From NCBI RefSeq assembly GCF_900114845.1, contig NZ_FOUK01000003.1, positions 62,001-126,000 on the forward strand: 64,000 bases of DNA, read 5' to 3'. The notes below the pieces were generated by a model. The model ran no database searches and was not told the DNA's origin. It saw nothing but the letters and a program-made list of their open reading frames with translations. Made by a program: the position numbers and the translations under genes. Numbering within the stretch: position 1 is the first letter of the stretch; every line of letters starts with the position of its first letter. Source of the stretch: Pimelobacter simplex. GTDB lineage: Bacteria > Actinomycetota > Actinomycetes > Propionibacteriales > Nocardioidaceae. This document shows, one piece after another, positions 40,223 through 48,531 of the stretch.

Positions 40223-41194
40223 ATGGCGAAGTCCGAGGGCCACTCGCGCCTCCTGTCCGCGTCGGGCGGACTCGCGCAGGCGCTGGCCGGCAAGGCGGCC
40301 GAGTCCGTCGGGAACCGCGTCGCGGGACTGGCGGACCGGCTCGAGGGCGTCGTGACCGGCGAGCCGTCGTCGAGCTCGGGTCCCTCGCTCGGCGAGCGCG
40401 TCGTCGGCGCCGTGGGGGCGGTCAAGGACAAGCTCCCGCTCGTGGGTGGGGGCAGCTCGAAGTCGACGAGCGGATCGCCGAAGGCCACCAAGGCGACGAA
40501 CATCATCGAGGACATCGACGTCGGCGTGCCGGTGCGCGTCGCGTACAACCAGTGGACCGAGTTCGGCGGCTTCCCGACCTTCATGAAGAAGGTGGAGAAC
40601 GTCCAGTCCGACGAGGACAACAAGCTCACCTGGCGGGCCCAGATCGTCTGGTCGCACCGGACCTGGGAGGCGACGATCCTCGAGCAGGTCCCCGACGAGC
40701 GGATCGTGTGGCGCTCCACGGGCGCCAAGGGGCACGTCGACGGCGCCGTCACCTTCCACGAGCTGGGGCCGAACCTGACCCGGATCCTCGTGGTGCTCGA
40801 GTACCACCCCAAGGGTCTCTTCGAGCGCACCGGCAACCTGTGGCGCGCCCAGGGACGACGGGCGCGGGTCGAGCTCAAGCACTTCAGGCGCCACGTGATG
40901 ACCCAGACCGTCCTCGACCCGGACTCGACGGAGGGCTGGCGCGGGACGATCCAGGACGGCGAGGTCGTGCAGACCCACGAGGACGCGCTCGCCGAGGAGA
41001 ACGACGAGGCCGAGGACCAGTACGAGGACGAGCCGGAAGACGAGCCCGAGGACCAGTACGAGGACGAGCCCGAGGACGACGAGCCCGAGGACGAGTACGA
41101 GGAAGACGAGCCCGAGGACGAGTACGAGGACGAGCCCGACTACGAGGACGAGGACGAGGACGAGCGTCCCCGCTCCCGCCGCCGGGCGAGCTGA
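40223..41194 (+). CDS. gvpZ: Gas-vesicle cluster SRPBCC protein, GvpZ-like
   Basis: 323 residues. After a 90-residue Ser/Gly-rich head, an SRPBCC (START-like, cyclase/dehydrase) domain spans about 95-235: [78 protein letters not shown] long acidic tail of EDEP/EDEY repeats follows (about 255-315), like that of the upstream gene. The same domain in the gvp clusters of Streptomyces is called GvpZ. Its ligand or role in vesicle assembly is unknown. Confidence 0.8.
   Translation: MAKSEGHSRLLSASGGLAQALAGKAAESVGNRVAGLADRLEGVVTGEPSSSSGPSLGERVVGAVGAVKDKLPLVGGGSSKSTSGSPKATKATNIIEDIDVGVPVRVAYNQWTEFGGFPTFMKKVENVQSDEDNKLTWRAQIVWSHRTWEATILEQVPDERIVWRSTGAKGHVDGAVTFHELGPNLTRILVVLEYHPKGLFERTGNLWRAQGRRARVELKHFRRHVMTQTVLDPDSTEGWRGTIQDGEVVQTHEDALAEENDEAEDQYEDEPEDEPEDQYEDEPEDDEPEDEYEEDEPEDEYEDEPDYEDEDEDERPRSRRRAS
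41006..41160 (+). repeat. Acidic-codon repeat tract in gvpZ
   Basis: Same GAGGACGAGCCC-type unit as at 39832-40008, mixed with TACGAG steps that add Tyr. It encodes the tail of the SRPBCC protein. Confidence 0.7.
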
Positions 41195-41228
41195 GCACCG
41201 AGACCGGACCGAGACCAGGAGGCAGGAC

Positions 41229-41651
41229 ATGACCGTCCAGACGCACCAGCGCTCGGGAGGCTATCTCGAGCGACCGGCCCCGAGCGGGCTCGCCGACGTC
41301 ATCGACTCGATCCTCGACAAGGGCATCGTGATCGATGCCTACGTCCGGGTGTCGCTGGTGGGGATCGAGCTCCTCACGATCGACGCGCGGATCGTGATCG
41401 CGAGCGTCGACACCTACCTCCGGTTCGCGGAGGCGACCAGCCGGCTGGACCTCTACGAGAAGGGCGGCAAGGACCTGGGTGAGATGGTGCACGACCTCCA
41501 GCGGGGAGGCGCGGCCGGGAAGGCCCAGGGTGCCGTCGAGGGCGTCAAGCGCGCCCTCTCGCGGGGGCACAGCGACGATGACGACGACGACGAGAGGGAG
41601 CGCCGCCCGGCCAGGAAGGCCCCGAGCCGGCGGCGCTCCGAGTCGGACTGA
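41229..41651 (+). CDS. gvpA: Gas vesicle major structural protein GvpA
   Basis: 140 residues. The GvpA core (about 18-72) is highly conserved: [50 protein letters not shown]. It forms the ribs of the hollow gas-permeable protein shell. The C-terminal tail with Asp and Arg/Lys runs is longer than in cyanobacterial GvpA (about 70 residues) but matches Streptomyces GvpA. GAGGCAGGAC precedes the ATG. Its stop coincides with the next start. Confidence 0.95.
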   Translation: MTVQTHQRSGGYLERPAPSGLADVIDSILDKGIVIDAYVRVSLVGIELLTIDARIVIASVDTYLRFAEATSRLDLYEKGGKDLGEMVHDLQRGGAAGKAQGAVEGVKRALSRGHSDDDDDDERERRPARKAPSRRRSESD

Positions 41652-42451
41652 TGCCGGCCCGGGCCCCCTCGCGCACGTCGGCACCGACCGAGACCCGCGA
41701 GACCGGCGAGACCGGCGAGACCGGCGCACTCATCGTGTTCGGGGTCGTGCCGGCCGCCGGCGCGTCCGGCGTCGAGATGCCCGACGACCTGCGGGTGACG
41801 TTCGTCGTCAGCGCGGATCTCGCGGCGGCCGTGGCGCCCGCCCCGCCGTCGTACGTGCGGCCGGGCCGGGCCGAGCTGCTCCACCACCACGGCGTGCTCG
41901 ACGCACTGGCCGCTCGGGGCGCGACCGTGCCCGTGCGGTTCGGGACCATCGCTCCGGACCGGGCCGGGGTGGTCGATTTCCTCTCCGAGCAGCACGACCG
42001 GCTGGCCGCGACGCTCGACGCCCTGACCGGGCGGCGGCAGTTCAACCTGCGCGCCACCTACGTGGAGGACGCCGTCCTGGCCGACCTCGTGGTGAGCGAC
42101 CCGGAGATCCGGGCGCTGCGCGAGCGCACCCGCGACGTCAGCGAGGACGCGTCCTATCCCGACCGGATCCGGTTGGGGGAGCTCGTCGCCCGGGGACTCG
42201 CGGCGCGGGGCGCTCGGGACGCCGACGTCCTCCTCGGCAGTGTCGAGCCGCTGGTCGCCGACCTGCGGGTCCGCAGCGAGCCGGCGGGCACCCAGCTTCT
42301 CGACGTCGCGCTGCTGGTGGACGACGCGCGCACGCAGCACCTCCTCGACCGCCTGGAGGGGCTCGCCGAGGAGAACCACGAGCAGATCCGGCTCCGTCTC
42401 GTCGGCCCGATGGCGGCCTACGACTTCGCGGGAGACCCGCCATGGGCCTGA
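41651..42451 (+). CDS. gvpF: Gas vesicle protein GvpF/GvpL family, first copy
   Basis: 266-residue GvpF/L protein, an accessory factor that binds GvpA during nucleation. Family signs: VPVRFGTIAPD, LSEQHDRLAATLDALTGRRQFNLRATYVEDAV, LLDVALLVDDARTQHLLDRLEGL and the terminal RLVGPMAAYDFAG. The N-terminal 30 residues carry a short TGE repeat (TRETGETGETG) from a tandem DNA repeat near 41690-41726. The stop-start with gvpA overlaps by one base. A second family member follows at 43358. Confidence 0.93.
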   Translation: MPARAPSRTSAPTETRETGETGETGALIVFGVVPAAGASGVEMPDDLRVTFVVSADLAAAVAPAPPSYVRPGRAELLHHHGVLDALAARGATVPVRFGTIAPDRAGVVDFLSEQHDRLAATLDALTGRRQFNLRATYVEDAVLADLVVSDPEIRALRERTRDVSEDASYPDRIRLGELVARGLAARGARDADVLLGSVEPLVADLRVRSEPAGTQLLDVALLVDDARTQHLLDRLEGLAEENHEQIRLRLVGPMAAYDFAGDPPWA

Positions 42452-42687
42452 TCTCCGGCCTCCTCACCCTGCCGCTGGCGCCGTTGCGCGGCACCCTCGG
42501 TGTCGCCGACCAGATCCTGCGCCATGCGGAGGAGCGGTTCTACGACCCGGCCCTCATCCGGCAGGAGCTCGAGGAGGTCGAGCGCCGGCGCCAGGACGGC
42601 CGGATCGACGAGGCCACCGCCGCGGCCTGGGAGGAGGAGCTGATCGACCGGCTCCTGACCGGACAGGCGAGGGACGGCCATGGCTGA
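42442..42687 (+). CDS. gvpG: Gas vesicle protein GvpG
   Basis: 81 residues with the GvpG pattern GLISGLLTLPLAPLRGTLGVADQILRHAEERFYDPALIRQELEEVERRRQDGRIDEATAAAWEEELIDRLL. GvpG is a small helical accessory protein of vesicle assembly. It overlaps gvpF by 10 nt and the next gene by 8 nt, indicating translational coupling. Confidence 0.95.
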   Translation: MGLISGLLTLPLAPLRGTLGVADQILRHAEERFYDPALIRQELEEVERRRQDGRIDEATAAAWEEELIDRLLTGQARDGHG

Positions 42688-43015
42688 GACCGAGGGCACC
42701 CCGAGGCGGAGCGCGGCGTCCGAGCAGCGCGCGCGCCGGCCGGCCCGGCTGTCGGGTCCGCGGGCGGCCGCGCGGGGAGCGCAGCAGCTGGCGGAGCTGA
42801 CCGGCCGCGAGCTGGAGGGCGTCGTCGGGCTCTCGGACGACGGCGACGGCGAGGGGTGGACGGTGCAGGTCGAGGTGGTCGAGATCCGCCGGATCCCGGG
42901 CACGACCGACGTCCTCGCGGTGTACGAGGTCGACCTGGACCGCTCGGGCGACCTGCTCGGCTACCGCCGCGTCGACCGGTACACGCGCGGTGCGGCGGGG
43001 GAGAAGTGGCGATGA
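42680..43015 (+). CDS. gvpO: Gas vesicle protein GvpO
   Basis: 111 residues. After a basic head (ASEQRARRPARLSGPRAAARG), the GvpO domain reads AQQLAELTGRELEGVVGLSDD, WTVQVEVVEIRRIPGTTDVLAVYEVDLDRSGDLLGYRRVDRYTRG. GvpO is required for gas vesicles in haloarchaea and is common in actinobacterial clusters. The stop overlaps the next ATG (ATGA). Confidence 0.93.
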   Translation: MAETEGTPRRSAASEQRARRPARLSGPRAAARGAQQLAELTGRELEGVVGLSDDGDGEGWTVQVEVVEIRRIPGTTDVLAVYEVDLDRSGDLLGYRRVDRYTRGAAGEKWR

Positions 43016-43368
43016 GCGAGACCGCGGGACGCCCGCTCGAACGGGTCCGGGACAGCACGTCGCTCAGCCGGCACGGGCCCGAGCCGGCCTCGCTCGCCGA
43101 CATCCTGGAGCGGGTCCTCGACAAGGGCATCATCATCGCCGGCGACATCCGGGTGAACCTCCTCGACATCGAGCTGCTGACGATCAAGCTGCGGCTGCTC
43201 GTCGTCTCGGTCGACAAGGCCGAGGAGATGGGCATCGACTGGTGGCGCCACGACCCGATGCTCACCGTGGGCGAGCGTGGGATGGAGGAGGAGAACCGGC
43301 AGCTGCGCGAACGCGTCGCCGAGCTCGAGGGCCGCGGCGCGGAGGGGGAGGCGCGCCATGACGGATGA
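43012..43368 (+). CDS. gvpJ: Gas vesicle protein GvpJ (GvpA family)
   Basis: 118-residue minor structural protein. The GvpA-like core is SLADILERVLDKGIIIAGDIRVNLLDIELLTIKLRLLVVSVDKAEEMGIDWW; the terminal GIDWW and the AGDI strand are typical for GvpJ and differ from GvpA. A C-terminal coiled coil follows (MEEENRQLRERVAELEG). It is thought to act at vesicle tips or in nucleation. It overlaps gvpL by 11 nt. Confidence 0.93.
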   Translation: MSETAGRPLERVRDSTSLSRHGPEPASLADILERVLDKGIIIAGDIRVNLLDIELLTIKLRLLVVSVDKAEEMGIDWWRHDPMLTVGERGMEEENRQLRERVAELEGRGAEGEARHDG

Positions 43369-44134
43369 CGAGCGCTCGTCCGCCCGGTACCTCTACGCGG
43401 TGTGCCGCAGGCTCGATCCCGCCGTCCTGCAGGGAGTTCCGGCCCTGGGCGACGCACCTCTCGACGTCGTGGTGCAGCACGACCTGATGGCCGTCGTCTC
43501 GACCGTGTCGCTGGCGGTCTTCGGTGAGGAGGCGCTGCGCCGCAACCTCGAGGACATCGCCTGGCTCGAGGAGACGGCGCGCGTCCACGACGAGGTCGTC
43601 CGGGCGGTGTCCCGGTGCGCGCCGACCGCCCCGATGCGGCTGGCCACGATCTGCTTCGACGACGCGGTGGTCCGCGCCCGGCTGCGCGAGTGGTACGTCG
43701 ACCTGGCCCACGTGCTCGACCGGATCGAGGGCTGCTCGGAGTGGAGCGTGAAGGTGCTGACCGCGCCCACCGATCAGGCGATCGATGACGGGGCGGCGCC
43801 GGCCGTCACGAACGGCGCCGACTACCTGCGCCGCAAGAAGCTCCTGGCCGAGCGGCGCTCGGCGCACGACAGCTCGGTCGCCGAGGCAGCCGGGCGGATC
43901 CACGACGCACTGGTCCTGCTCGCCCGGGCCAGCCGGATCCTTCCCGCCCAGGACCCGCGGCTCTCCGGCCACCGGGGCACGATGGTCCTCAACGCCGCCT
44001 ACCTCGTGCCCGACCAGGAGCGCGCCGCGTTCGCGGCCCTCGTCGAGCAGCTGGGCACCCACGACGACCGGGTGGTCGTCGACAGCCGGGGGCCGTGGCC
44101 GCCGTACTCCTTCGCGATGCTGGAGGCACGATGA
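43358..44134 (+). CDS. gvpL: Gas vesicle protein GvpL/GvpF family, second copy
   Basis: 258 residues: ARYLYAVCRRLD at the N-terminus, APLDVVVQHDLMAVVSTVSLAVFGEEALRRNLEDIAWLEETARVHDEVV, PMRLATICFDD, and the final VDSRGPWPPYSFAMLE, all typical of GvpL. The two GvpF/L proteins of the cluster are divergent from each other. It is coupled by overlap to gvpJ upstream and gvpS downstream. Confidence 0.94.
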   Translation: MTDDERSSARYLYAVCRRLDPAVLQGVPALGDAPLDVVVQHDLMAVVSTVSLAVFGEEALRRNLEDIAWLEETARVHDEVVRAVSRCAPTAPMRLATICFDDAVVRARLREWYVDLAHVLDRIEGCSEWSVKVLTAPTDQAIDDGAAPAVTNGADYLRRKKLLAERRSAHDSSVAEAAGRIHDALVLLARASRILPAQDPRLSGHRGTMVLNAAYLVPDQERAAFAALVEQLGTHDDRVVVDSRGPWPPYSFAMLEAR

Positions 44135-44337
44135 CCACCGACGCGGCACGCACCCGCGACCTCGCGCCCGTGGCGCTGGTCGACCTGCTCGACCGGCTTC
44201 TCGGCACGGGCGTCGTGGTCGCCGGCGACGTCGTCGTCTCGCTCGCCGGCGTCGACCTGGTCGAGATCCGGCTGCAGCTGCTCGTCACGTCGATCCGGGC
44301 CGAGATGGCCGAGCGCCGGACGGCCGCGGCGGGATGA
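44131..44337 (+). CDS. gvpS: Gas vesicle protein GvpS (short GvpA family)
   Basis: 68-residue GvpA-family protein: LAPVALVDLLDRLLGTGVVVAGDVVVSLAGVDLVEIRLQLLVTSIRAEM. The core is shorter and less conserved than in GvpA and GvpJ and ends without an extended tail. Its position between gvpL and gvpK and its overlaps (ATGA on both sides) match Streptomyces gvpS. Confidence 0.9.
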   Translation: MTTDAARTRDLAPVALVDLLDRLLGTGVVVAGDVVVSLAGVDLVEIRLQLLVTSIRAEMAERRTAAAG

Positions 44338-44672
44338 GCGACCGGACGACGGCCGCCCCCGGCGCCGGCCGGCACCGGGCGGTGGTCGCCCAGCGCCTCG
44401 AGACCGACGCCGAGGCCGTCGAGCGCGACCTGCTGCGGCTGGTCCTCACCGTCGTCGAGCTGATCCGCCAGCTCATGGAGAAGCAGGCGCTGCGCCGGGT
44501 CGACGAGGGGGACCTGACCGACGCCGAGGTCGAGGGCCTCGGCACCGGGCTGATGCACCTCGAGCAGGCGATGGAGGACCTGAAGGACCGCTACGGGCTC
44601 TGCGCTGAGGACCTCAACATCGACCTCGGGCCGCTGGGGAGCCTGCTTCCCGGCCGGACCGACGAGCTCTAG
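44334..44672 (+). CDS. gvpK: Gas vesicle protein GvpK
   Basis: 112 residues. GvpK signs are ETDAEAVERDLLRLVLTVVELIRQLMEKQALRRVDEGDLTDAEVEGLGTGLMHLEQAMEDLKDRYGL and the end LNIDLGPLGSLL. A conserved accessory protein present in nearly all clusters. It is the last gene; its stop lies inside a terminator stem. Confidence 0.95.
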   Translation: MSDRTTAAPGAGRHRAVVAQRLETDAEAVERDLLRLVLTVVELIRQLMEKQALRRVDEGDLTDAEVEGLGTGLMHLEQAMEDLKDRYGLCAEDLNIDLGPLGSLLPGRTDEL

Positions 44673-44688
44673 CCGTCGCGGCTAGAGC
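44666..44688. terminator. Bidirectional terminator at the end of the gvp cluster
   Basis: Perfect 10-bp stem GCTCTAGCCG / CGGCTAGAGC with the loop TCG. The gvpK stop codon lies in one arm and the stop of the opposite gene (44682) in the other. Confidence 0.7.
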
Positions 44689-44948
44689 CGGTGGCCGAGC
44701 CTGCGGTAGAGGCCCAGCTCTGCTCGGACGGCGCGCGGCACCGGCGCTCCGGAGCGCTCGATCGTGGCGGCGTACTCCTCGAGCGCCGCGACGAGGTGGG
44801 CGCGGAAGGGCTCGGCGTCGAGCCGAGCGCCGGTACGGCGGGCCGCCTGGAGCTGCGCGCGGGCCGAGTCCACCTCGGCCAGGCAGGCGCCCAGGAGTGC
44901 GCGGTCGTGGCGCTGCTCGCGCGGGGGTCGGGGGTCGATCCCTGACAT
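44682..44948 (-). CDS. Small helical protein, function unknown
   Basis: 88 residues, Arg/Ala-rich and predicted helical: LGACLAEVDSARAQLQAARRTGARLDAEPFRAHLVAALEEYAATIERSGAPVPRAVRAELGLYRRLGHRL. There are no membrane segments or cysteine motifs (one Cys only). It is convergent to gvpK. The 262 bp upstream, to 45210, hold no gene or clear signal that I can see. Confidence 0.6.
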   Translation of the reverse strand: MSGIDPRPPREQRHDRALLGACLAEVDSARAQLQAARRTGARLDAEPFRAHLVAALEEYAATIERSGAPVPRAVRAELGLYRRLGHRL

Positions 44949-45210
44949 CGTGGGCTCCGAGCTGCTCGGTCCGGCCGACGCGGGGTGCGCTGGGGGGCGG
45001 GCACTATCCAGCCTACGTCGCGGGCGTGCAGCGGATGCGGGCCGACGGGCGGCCCGGGCGGTTCTGGTCAGGTCGCCCCCTCTTGCTCAGGTCGCCGGTC
45101 TGGCGCGCGGCCGACCGGGTAGCGGAATTGCAGTCGGCGTGCTCTCGGGCACACTGGCGAGGCCCTGGTCGGATGGTGGGCTCCAGACCGGCTGGGGTCG
45201 CCCCGGGGGG

Positions 45211-45681
45211 TCAGCGGGGTGCGCCGGGCGTGACCACCCGGACGTCGCCCGCGGTCCGCAGCCGCACCTCGAGCTCGCGGCGCGCGAACCGCCATCCCCC
45301 GTCGGTACGGCGGTAGTGGTCGCGGTAGACGACGTGCCAGGTGTCGTCCCGGGCGCCGCCGTCGCGCTCGAACGCGTGGTGGGCGACGCAGGCCACCCGG
45401 CCCCGGGCCTCGTCGGCCGAGACGGCGTCGAACACGGTCCCCACGACGGCGTGGACGGTCACCGGCAGCCGGCGCACCGCGCCGAGTGCGGCGGCGATGG
45501 CGTCGAGCCCGTCGTGGGTGACGGTGTCGGGCGAGCGACCGGGGTCGGTGGGGGCGGTCATGGTGGCGTCGGGCGCGAAGAGGGCGAGGACGGCGTCGAG
45601 GTCGCGGTCGTCGACGCCGGCCGCGTAGCGGTGGACGAGGTCGGCGAGGGCGAGGTGGTCGGCGGGGGAGAGCGACGTCAT
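45211..45681 (-). CDS. SnoaL-like / NTF2-superfamily protein
   Basis: 156 residues with a nuclear-transport-factor-2-like fold: ADHLALADLVHRYAAGVDDRDLDAVLALFAPDATM, then the HAVVGTVFDAVS strand and GRVACVAHHAFE, WHVVYRDHYRRTDGGWRFARRELEVR. This is the form of aromatic-ring hydroxylase small-subunit or SnoaL-like proteins with isomerase, dehydratase or no known activity. TAGCCT is 6 nt before the ATG. Confidence 0.82.
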   Translation of the reverse strand: MTSLSPADHLALADLVHRYAAGVDDRDLDAVLALFAPDATMTAPTDPGRSPDTVTHDGLDAIAAALGAVRRLPVTVHAVVGTVFDAVSADEARGRVACVAHHAFERDGGARDDTWHVVYRDHYRRTDGGWRFARRELEVRLRTAGDVRVVTPGAPR

Positions 45682-45687
45682 GGGCCG

Positions 45688-45693
45688 AGGCTA
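45688..45693 (-). promoter_or_regulatory. -10 box TAGCCT for the SnoaL-like gene
   Basis: TAGCCT on the minus strand, six bases before the ATG at 45681-45679. Confidence 0.5.
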
Positions 45694-45779
45694 GACATGA
45701 AGCGCAGGTGCACGTCGCGGTCTTCCGGCCAGCGGGATCGGCGGCTATCGTGGACGCCGCCCCCGCAGAGGCCTCTGAT

Positions 45780-45798
45780 CTTTCAGATTTTCTGAAAG
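45780..45798 (+). promoter_or_regulatory. AT-rich palindrome upstream of the peptide ABC operon
   Basis: Perfect inverted repeat CTTTCAGA / TCTGAAAG around TTT, 113 bp before the first gene. Its low GC is striking here. It may be an operator or a leader hairpin. Confidence 0.5.
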
Positions 45799-45911
45799 GT
45801 GCCCTGCAGAACTCCTCGATGGACGCGCACTCTCGCCCGCCCACAGACTCCCTTCCTGAGATCCCAGCGCGGACCCGATCGGATCGGGCCGCCTCACAGG
45901 AAGCGCGATCT

Positions 45912-47615
45912 ATGGCGAAACGATCCCGGAGAGTGGTGCCCGTCGGGCTCGCCCTCGTCCTGGCCCTCGCGGTGGCCGGCTGCAATGCCAACTCGTCGTC
46001 CGACGGCTCGACCAAGGACAAGAACACGACGGCGATGGAGTCCGTGCCCCAGGGCGGGACGCTGCACTACCTCTCGCGGAAGGCGACCGAGTCCTTCGAG
46101 ACCGCCAACGCGCAGATGGTGCCGACCAGCCGGCTGCGGTGGGTGCACCGTGGACTGACGTCGTGGCAGACGTTCCCCGACAAGGACACGATCCTCGTCC
46201 CCGACCTCGCCAAGGACACCGGCACGACCGACGACGGCGGCAAGACCTGGACGTTCGAGCTCCAGGAGGGCCTGAAGTTCTCCGACGGCAGCCCGATCAC
46301 CGCGCAGGACGTGAAGTACGGCATCGAGCGGTCGTTCGCGCCGATGTTCCAGGGCGGTCTCGGCTACCACAAGACGCTGCTCGAGGGCGGCACCGACTAC
46401 GACGGCCCGTACGACGGCAAGGAGCTCGACTCCATCGAGGTCGTCGACGAGCACAAGATCGTCTTCCACCTCACCCGCCCGTTCGGCAACTGGCCGTGGA
46501 TCGTGAGCATGCCGGCCTTCGCGCCGGTGCCGGAGGCGGCCGACACCGAGCCGGAGACGTACGGCGAGAAGCCGGTCGCCAGCGGCCCGTACATGGTGAC
46601 CAGCTTCAGCAAGGGCACCCAGGCCGTCCTGGAGCGCAACCCGAACTGGAAGGCGGACACCGACCAGGCCCGCCTGGCCGGCCCGGACAAGATCATCCTC
46701 GACATGGGCCTGAACAACGACACGATCGTGCAGCGGCTCATCGACGACAAGGGCGACGACAAGAACGCGATCAGCAACGCGCTCATCTCGCCGTCGCAGT
46801 TCCAGCGGATCGAGTCCGACACGTCGATCTCGGACCGGCTGGCCAACGGCCCCTCGGGCTACTTCCGCTACCTCGCGATGAACGTGAAGCGGCCCGGCCT
46901 CTCCGACGTCCGGGTGCGCCAGGCGATCAACTACGCGATCAACAAGTCCGAGATCCAGAGCGTGTACGGCGGCCCGAAGTTCGGTGGTCAGATCACCTCG
47001 TCGATCATGACCGAGGGCATCCCCGGCGCCACCGACTACGACCTGTACCCGGGCGGCGACACCGGTGACGTCGAGAAGGCCAAGGAGCTGCTCGACGAGG
47101 CCGGCGTGAAGAACCTCAAGCTCACGCTGACCTACCCGACCGACGTCAGCGCGATCGAGGAGAAGGAGGCCCTGAGCGTCAAGAACTCGCTCAAGCGGGT
47201 CGGCATCGACGTCGAGCTCAAGGGTCTCGACGGCAGCACCTGGTACGAGCTGATCTCGGACGCCAAGGGTGACTACGACCTGACCACGAACGGCTGGGGC
47301 GCCGACTTCCCGAGCGGCATGAGCACCATCCAGCCGCTGTTCGCGTCGAGCGAGATCGGCAACGGCGGCGGCAACGCCTCGCAGTACTCCAACCCCGAGG
47401 TCGACGCGGCGATCGACGCCGCGATCTCCGAGCCCGACCTCGACAAGGCCGCCGAGATGTGGGCCGCGATCGACAAGCAGATCATGGAGGACGCTCCGAT
47501 CGTCCCGTTCCTCGTGCAGCGCACGCAGGCACTGGCCGGGTCGAACATCCTGAACTACTTCATGCCCGCCTACCCGCCGTTCGCGAACGAGCTGGTCGTC
47601 GGTGTCGATCACTGA
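45912..47615 (+). CDS. ABC transporter substrate-binding lipoprotein, peptide/nickel family
   Basis: 567-residue extracellular solute-binding protein of family 5 (DppA/OppA). The lipoprotein signal is RRVVPVGLALVLALAVAGCN, with the lipobox LAVAGC and Cys at about residue 25. Family stretches: GGKTWTFELQEGLKFSDGSPITAQDVKYGIERSFAP, VRQAINYAINKSEIQ, VEKAKELLDEAGV and DAPIVPFL. The ribosome site CAGGAAGC precedes the ATG. The ligand (oligopeptide or other organic compound) is not identifiable. Confidence 0.93.
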   Translation: MAKRSRRVVPVGLALVLALAVAGCNANSSSDGSTKDKNTTAMESVPQGGTLHYLSRKATESFETANAQMVPTSRLRWVHRGLTSWQTFPDKDTILVPDLAKDTGTTDDGGKTWTFELQEGLKFSDGSPITAQDVKYGIERSFAPMFQGGLGYHKTLLEGGTDYDGPYDGKELDSIEVVDEHKIVFHLTRPFGNWPWIVSMPAFAPVPEAADTEPETYGEKPVASGPYMVTSFSKGTQAVLERNPNWKADTDQARLAGPDKIILDMGLNNDTIVQRLIDDKGDDKNAISNALISPSQFQRIESDTSISDRLANGPSGYFRYLAMNVKRPGLSDVRVRQAINYAINKSEIQSVYGGPKFGGQITSSIMTEGIPGATDYDLYPGGDTGDVEKAKELLDEAGVKNLKLTLTYPTDVSAIEEKEALSVKNSLKRVGIDVELKGLDGSTWYELISDAKGDYDLTTNGWGADFPSGMSTIQPLFASSEIGNGGGNASQYSNPEVDAAIDAAISEPDLDKAAEMWAAIDKQIMEDAPIVPFLVQRTQALAGSNILNYFMPAYPPFANELVVGVDH

Positions 47616-48531
47616 GATCGAGCAGGCGGAGGGCCGGCGCTCGTCGGTCCTCCGCCGCTTCCTCCGCAGGAAGTCAGGCGTCGCCGGGCTGGTCATGCTC
47701 GTCGTGCCGCTGGTCGCGGGGCTCTGCGCCCCGCTGCTGGTCCGGCTCGAGGGCCAGGACCCGCACACCTTCCACACCGACCTGCTCGACCCGGACGGCG
47801 GCCGCCCGCTCGGCGCCCTCGGGGGCGTGAGCGCCGACCACTGGCTGGGCGTCGTCCCGGTCACCGGCATCGACCTGTTCGCGCAGATCGTCTACGGCAT
47901 CCGCTCCTCGCTGTTCATCGCGTTCGGCGCGAGCATCCTGGCGATCGTCGTCGCGGCGGTCCTGGGCACGGCGATGGGCTACTTCGGCGGCTGGCTCAAC
48001 GCGGTCGGCGGCCGGCTCATCGACTTCATGTTCGGCTTCCCGGGCCTGATGTTCGTGATCGCGATCATGGCGATCGTGCCGCCGGAGATGCCCCGTGGAC
48101 TGGTGCTCGTGCTGGTCCTCGCCTTCTTCGGCTGGACCGTGCCGGCCCGGATCATCGGCGCCCAGGCGAGCGCCATCAACGCGCGCGCCTTCGTCGAGGC
48201 CGCCCGGGCCACCGGGGCTCCGGCGAGCCAGATCATCCGCCGCGAGATGCTGCCGCACCTCTTCGGCCTGGTCGTCGTCCTGTTCGCGATGTCCCTGCCC
48301 GCCAACGTCAGCGTCGTCGCGGGCCTGTCCTTCCTCGGCGTCGGCCTGCGCGGCGACGTGCCCGACCTCGGCAAGCTGCTCTCGGACTCGCTGCCGTGGA
48401 TCTACAGCGGCGCCGACGTCTGGTACATGCTCTTCCCCGGCGCCGTGGTGTTCCTGATCGTCTTCGGCGCCACGCTCGCCGGTGACGCGCTCCGCGACGT
48501 CCTCGACGTGCGCACGGAGGATGCCGCATGA
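47602..48531 (+). CDS. Peptide ABC transporter permease, DppC type
   Basis: 309-residue permease with the DppC profile: an N-terminal LRRFLRRKSGVAGLVMLVVPLVAGLCAPLL segment, the LGVVPVTGIDLFAQIVYGIRSSLFIAFGA block and the EAA loop VEAARATGAPASQIIRREMLPHL. It starts at a GTG inside the substrate-binding gene (14-nt overlap). In this operon the C-type permease precedes the B-type, the reverse of the common order. Confidence 0.92.
   Translation: MSITEIEQAEGRRSSVLRRFLRRKSGVAGLVMLVVPLVAGLCAPLLVRLEGQDPHTFHTDLLDPDGGRPLGALGGVSADHWLGVVPVTGIDLFAQIVYGIRSSLFIAFGASILAIVVAAVLGTAMGYFGGWLNAVGGRLIDFMFGFPGLMFVIAIMAIVPPEMPRGLVLVLVLAFFGWTVPARIIGAQASAINARAFVEAARATGAPASQIIRREMLPHLFGLVVVLFAMSLPANVSVVAGLSFLGVGLRGDVPDLGKLLSDSLPWIYSGADVWYMLFPGAVVFLIVFGATLAGDALRDVLDVRTEDAA

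Noticed and set aside
39832..41160. The acidic repeat tracts as a CRISPR-like array
   Set aside because: Units are short, irregular and in frame inside genes, with no spacers.
36456..44672. The gvp region as an integrative element inserted at tRNA-Leu
   Set aside because: The tRNA is close, but I see no integrase, no repeat of the tRNA 3' end at the far side and no composition break; the neighbouring genes look native.
44949..45210. A further small gene or RNA in the 262-bp gap
   Set aside because: No frame with a plausible start and conserved-looking product, and no strong hairpin, was found.
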